A stretch of DNA of 7,306 nucleotides, taken from Candidatus Avimonoglobus intestinipullorum (GTDB taxonomy: Bacteria > Bacillota > Clostridia > UBA1381). The DNA is taken from positions 1 through 7,306 of the forward strand of contig DVND01000134.1 in assembly GCA_018714645.1 (NCBI GenBank), in the 5' to 3' direction. The notes under the pieces are model-generated. The model saw only the letters and a program-made list of their open reading frames with translations, was not told the origin of the DNA and searched no databases. Position numbers and translations under genes: made by a program. Of the stretch, positions 6,396 through 7,306 are shown one piece after another. Within the stretch, counting starts at the first letter, position 1, and every line of letters begins with the position of its first letter.

Positions 6396-7306
6396 CGCGA
6401 CAATTGCGCCGTAGAACCCTTTTTTTATGCGGGAGGCCATGGTTTCTGCCGTGCTTGATTCATTATATTTGATCATCTGATACAGCATTTCCACCGTCTG
6501 CGCCTTTGTCAGCTGGTCAAAAGGCCGCAGCGTCTGGTCTTCAAAGCCCTGGATAATGCCATATCCCAGCAGGTTTTTCACGTGCTGTACCGCCCAATCC
6601 GGAATACTGCCATGGTCGATAAAGCCGTTCAGCGAGACATCGCTTCTGGTTTTGGAGCTCATGGCTTTGTCAATCATTTTGATAAGTTCCACACGGTTGA
6701 TAGAGTCATACGGCCGCAGATAAACGTTGTCACCCTCCTGCGAACCGTCGATAATCCCAAGCTTGTGTGCGACATATGCCGTTTTGTTGATATATTCCGG
6801 CAGCTGCGCGCTGTCTGCAAAGATGTGCGTTTCATTTTCGTCCACATCGTTCAAATCCGCACCTAAAGCGGATAAAATATAATTTATCACGTCGATCCGG
6901 CGCATGATGGTATCGGGGTAAAAATAATAGTTGCTCCCGATCCGTTCCCCTTTTAATATGTCCCGTTCGACCATCTTCACAGCGGAGTAATTCCCCCAAT
7001 GGTTTTGCATATCCTCATAGACAAACCCAATGGGCTCGGGAGACTGCGTAGGCGCATCTGTCGGCTCCTGCGGCGTCCCGTCCTCATTGATTGTAATAGA
7101 ACATGACGCGATGTTGGAGGTGCGGTCTGCGGCTGTCAGACGGAATGAAAAACTGTCCTCCCCGGTCTGGTCTGTAAAGGGCGTATAAGTGAAATTCCCT
7201 TCATCGCTTGTGATTTCAACCGTACCTTTTTCTGGCGGCGTTGTAATTTCAAAGCCGGTATCTGCCACGTCGGAAACAAACCGCAGCTTTTCTTCAACAG
7301 GCGTGT
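6393..7306 (-). CDS. SLH-domain cell-surface protein, C-terminal part (5' end beyond window)
   Basis: The frame stays open to the right edge, so the start is outside the window; the in-frame GTG at 7268 lies inside a domain and is not a credible start. About 304 residues are visible. First comes a beta-sandwich repeat resembling the cadherin-like/Big_9 fold (about 7306–7083; GNFTYTPFTDQTGEDSFSF followed by an ASCSITIN strand). A short Pro/Thr/Glu linker follows (about 7082–7029). Then come three SLH repeats: 7025–6861 (FVYEDMQNHWGNYSAVKMV), 6827–6660 (HIFADSAQLPEYINKTAYV) and 6629–6471 (GFIDHGSIPDWAVQHVKNL). SLH triplets bind secondary cell-wall polymer, so the protein is probably exported and wall-anchored by its C-terminus, with Ig-like repeats projecting outward. 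The TRAE-like motifs are degenerate (RRID, NRVE, TKAQ). The gene ends 12 nt before spoVAD and shares its mRNA if the operon reading is right. Its function beyond surface attachment is unknown. Confidence 0.88.
   Translation of the reverse strand, partial: TPVEEKLRFVSDVADTGFEITTPPEKGTVEITSDEGNFTYTPFTDQTGEDSFSFRLTAADRTSNIASCSITINEDGTPQEPTDAPTQSPEPIGFVYEDMQNHWGNYSAVKMVERDILKGERIGSNYYFYPDTIMRRIDVINYILSALGADLNDVDENETHIFADSAQLPEYINKTAYVAHKLGIIDGSQEGDNVYLRPYDSINRVELIKMIDKAMSSKTRSDVSLNGFIDHGSIPDWAVQHVKNLLGYGIIQGFEDQTLRPFDQLTKAQTVEMLYQMIKYNESSTAETMASRIKKGFYGAIVA

Noticed and set aside
6393..6600. A sigma-G-type promoter for spoVAD inside the SLH gene
   Set aside because: I looked on the minus strand for a CATACTA-like -10 with a suitably spaced -35 and found only poor partial matches such as CATAAAA, with no -35 at the right distance.
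7266..7268. GTG as the start of the SLH protein
   Set aside because: The frame continues upstream without a stop to the window edge, there is no clear ribosome binding site, no signal peptide follows, and the codon falls inside an Ig-like repeat.
1..7306. tRNA, rRNA, CRISPR, insertion sequence, integrase or toxin–antitoxin features
   Set aside because: No repeats with regular spacers, no transposase or recombinase-like protein, and no structured RNA gene was recognised; nearly all sequence is explained by the six genes.

Overview
The window looks like core chromosome from an endospore-forming Firmicute, most likely class Clostridia. The basis is a spoVAD–spoVAE pair, clostridial-style HisRS and AspRS sequences, a SpoVB/YtgP-type flippase, Shine-Dalgarno sites of the GGAGG type and roughly 50% GC by eye. 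I cannot name a genus from the sequence alone. No RNA gene, CRISPR array, insertion sequence or phage feature is visible.

Left part (1–3023, minus strand): a two-gene aminoacyl-tRNA synthetase operon, hisS then aspS. hisS is transcribed from a clear sigma-A-type promoter (TTGACA, 17 nt, TAGAAT) that leaves only about 20 nt of leader. aspS starts on the base after the hisS stop codon and runs off the left edge, probably lacking only its last few codons.

Middle (3024–4996): a 181-nt divergent intergenic region with a promoter for each side, then on the plus strand a 574-residue polytopic membrane protein of the MurJ/SpoVB flippase superfamily. This gene holds a short, sharply AT-rich stretch with unusual codon use. 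It ends in a hairpin terminator, and a second, symmetric hairpin separates it from the convergent spoVAE.

Right part (4995–7306, minus strand): an apparent operon, in transcription order an SLH-domain surface protein (C-terminal part only), spoVAD and spoVAE. SpoVAD and SpoVAE belong to the machinery that moves dipicolinic acid into the developing spore and releases it at germination. Their usual upstream partner, spoVAC, is not at this position; the SLH gene sits there instead, 12 nt from the spoVAD start.

The window thus combines translation (HisRS, AspRS), envelope-precursor transport and sporulation/surface genes. I see no clear novel multi-gene system. The points most worth a second look are the SLH–spoVAD–spoVAE arrangement without spoVAC, the AT-rich codon patch inside the flippase gene, and the very short hisS leader with no T-box.
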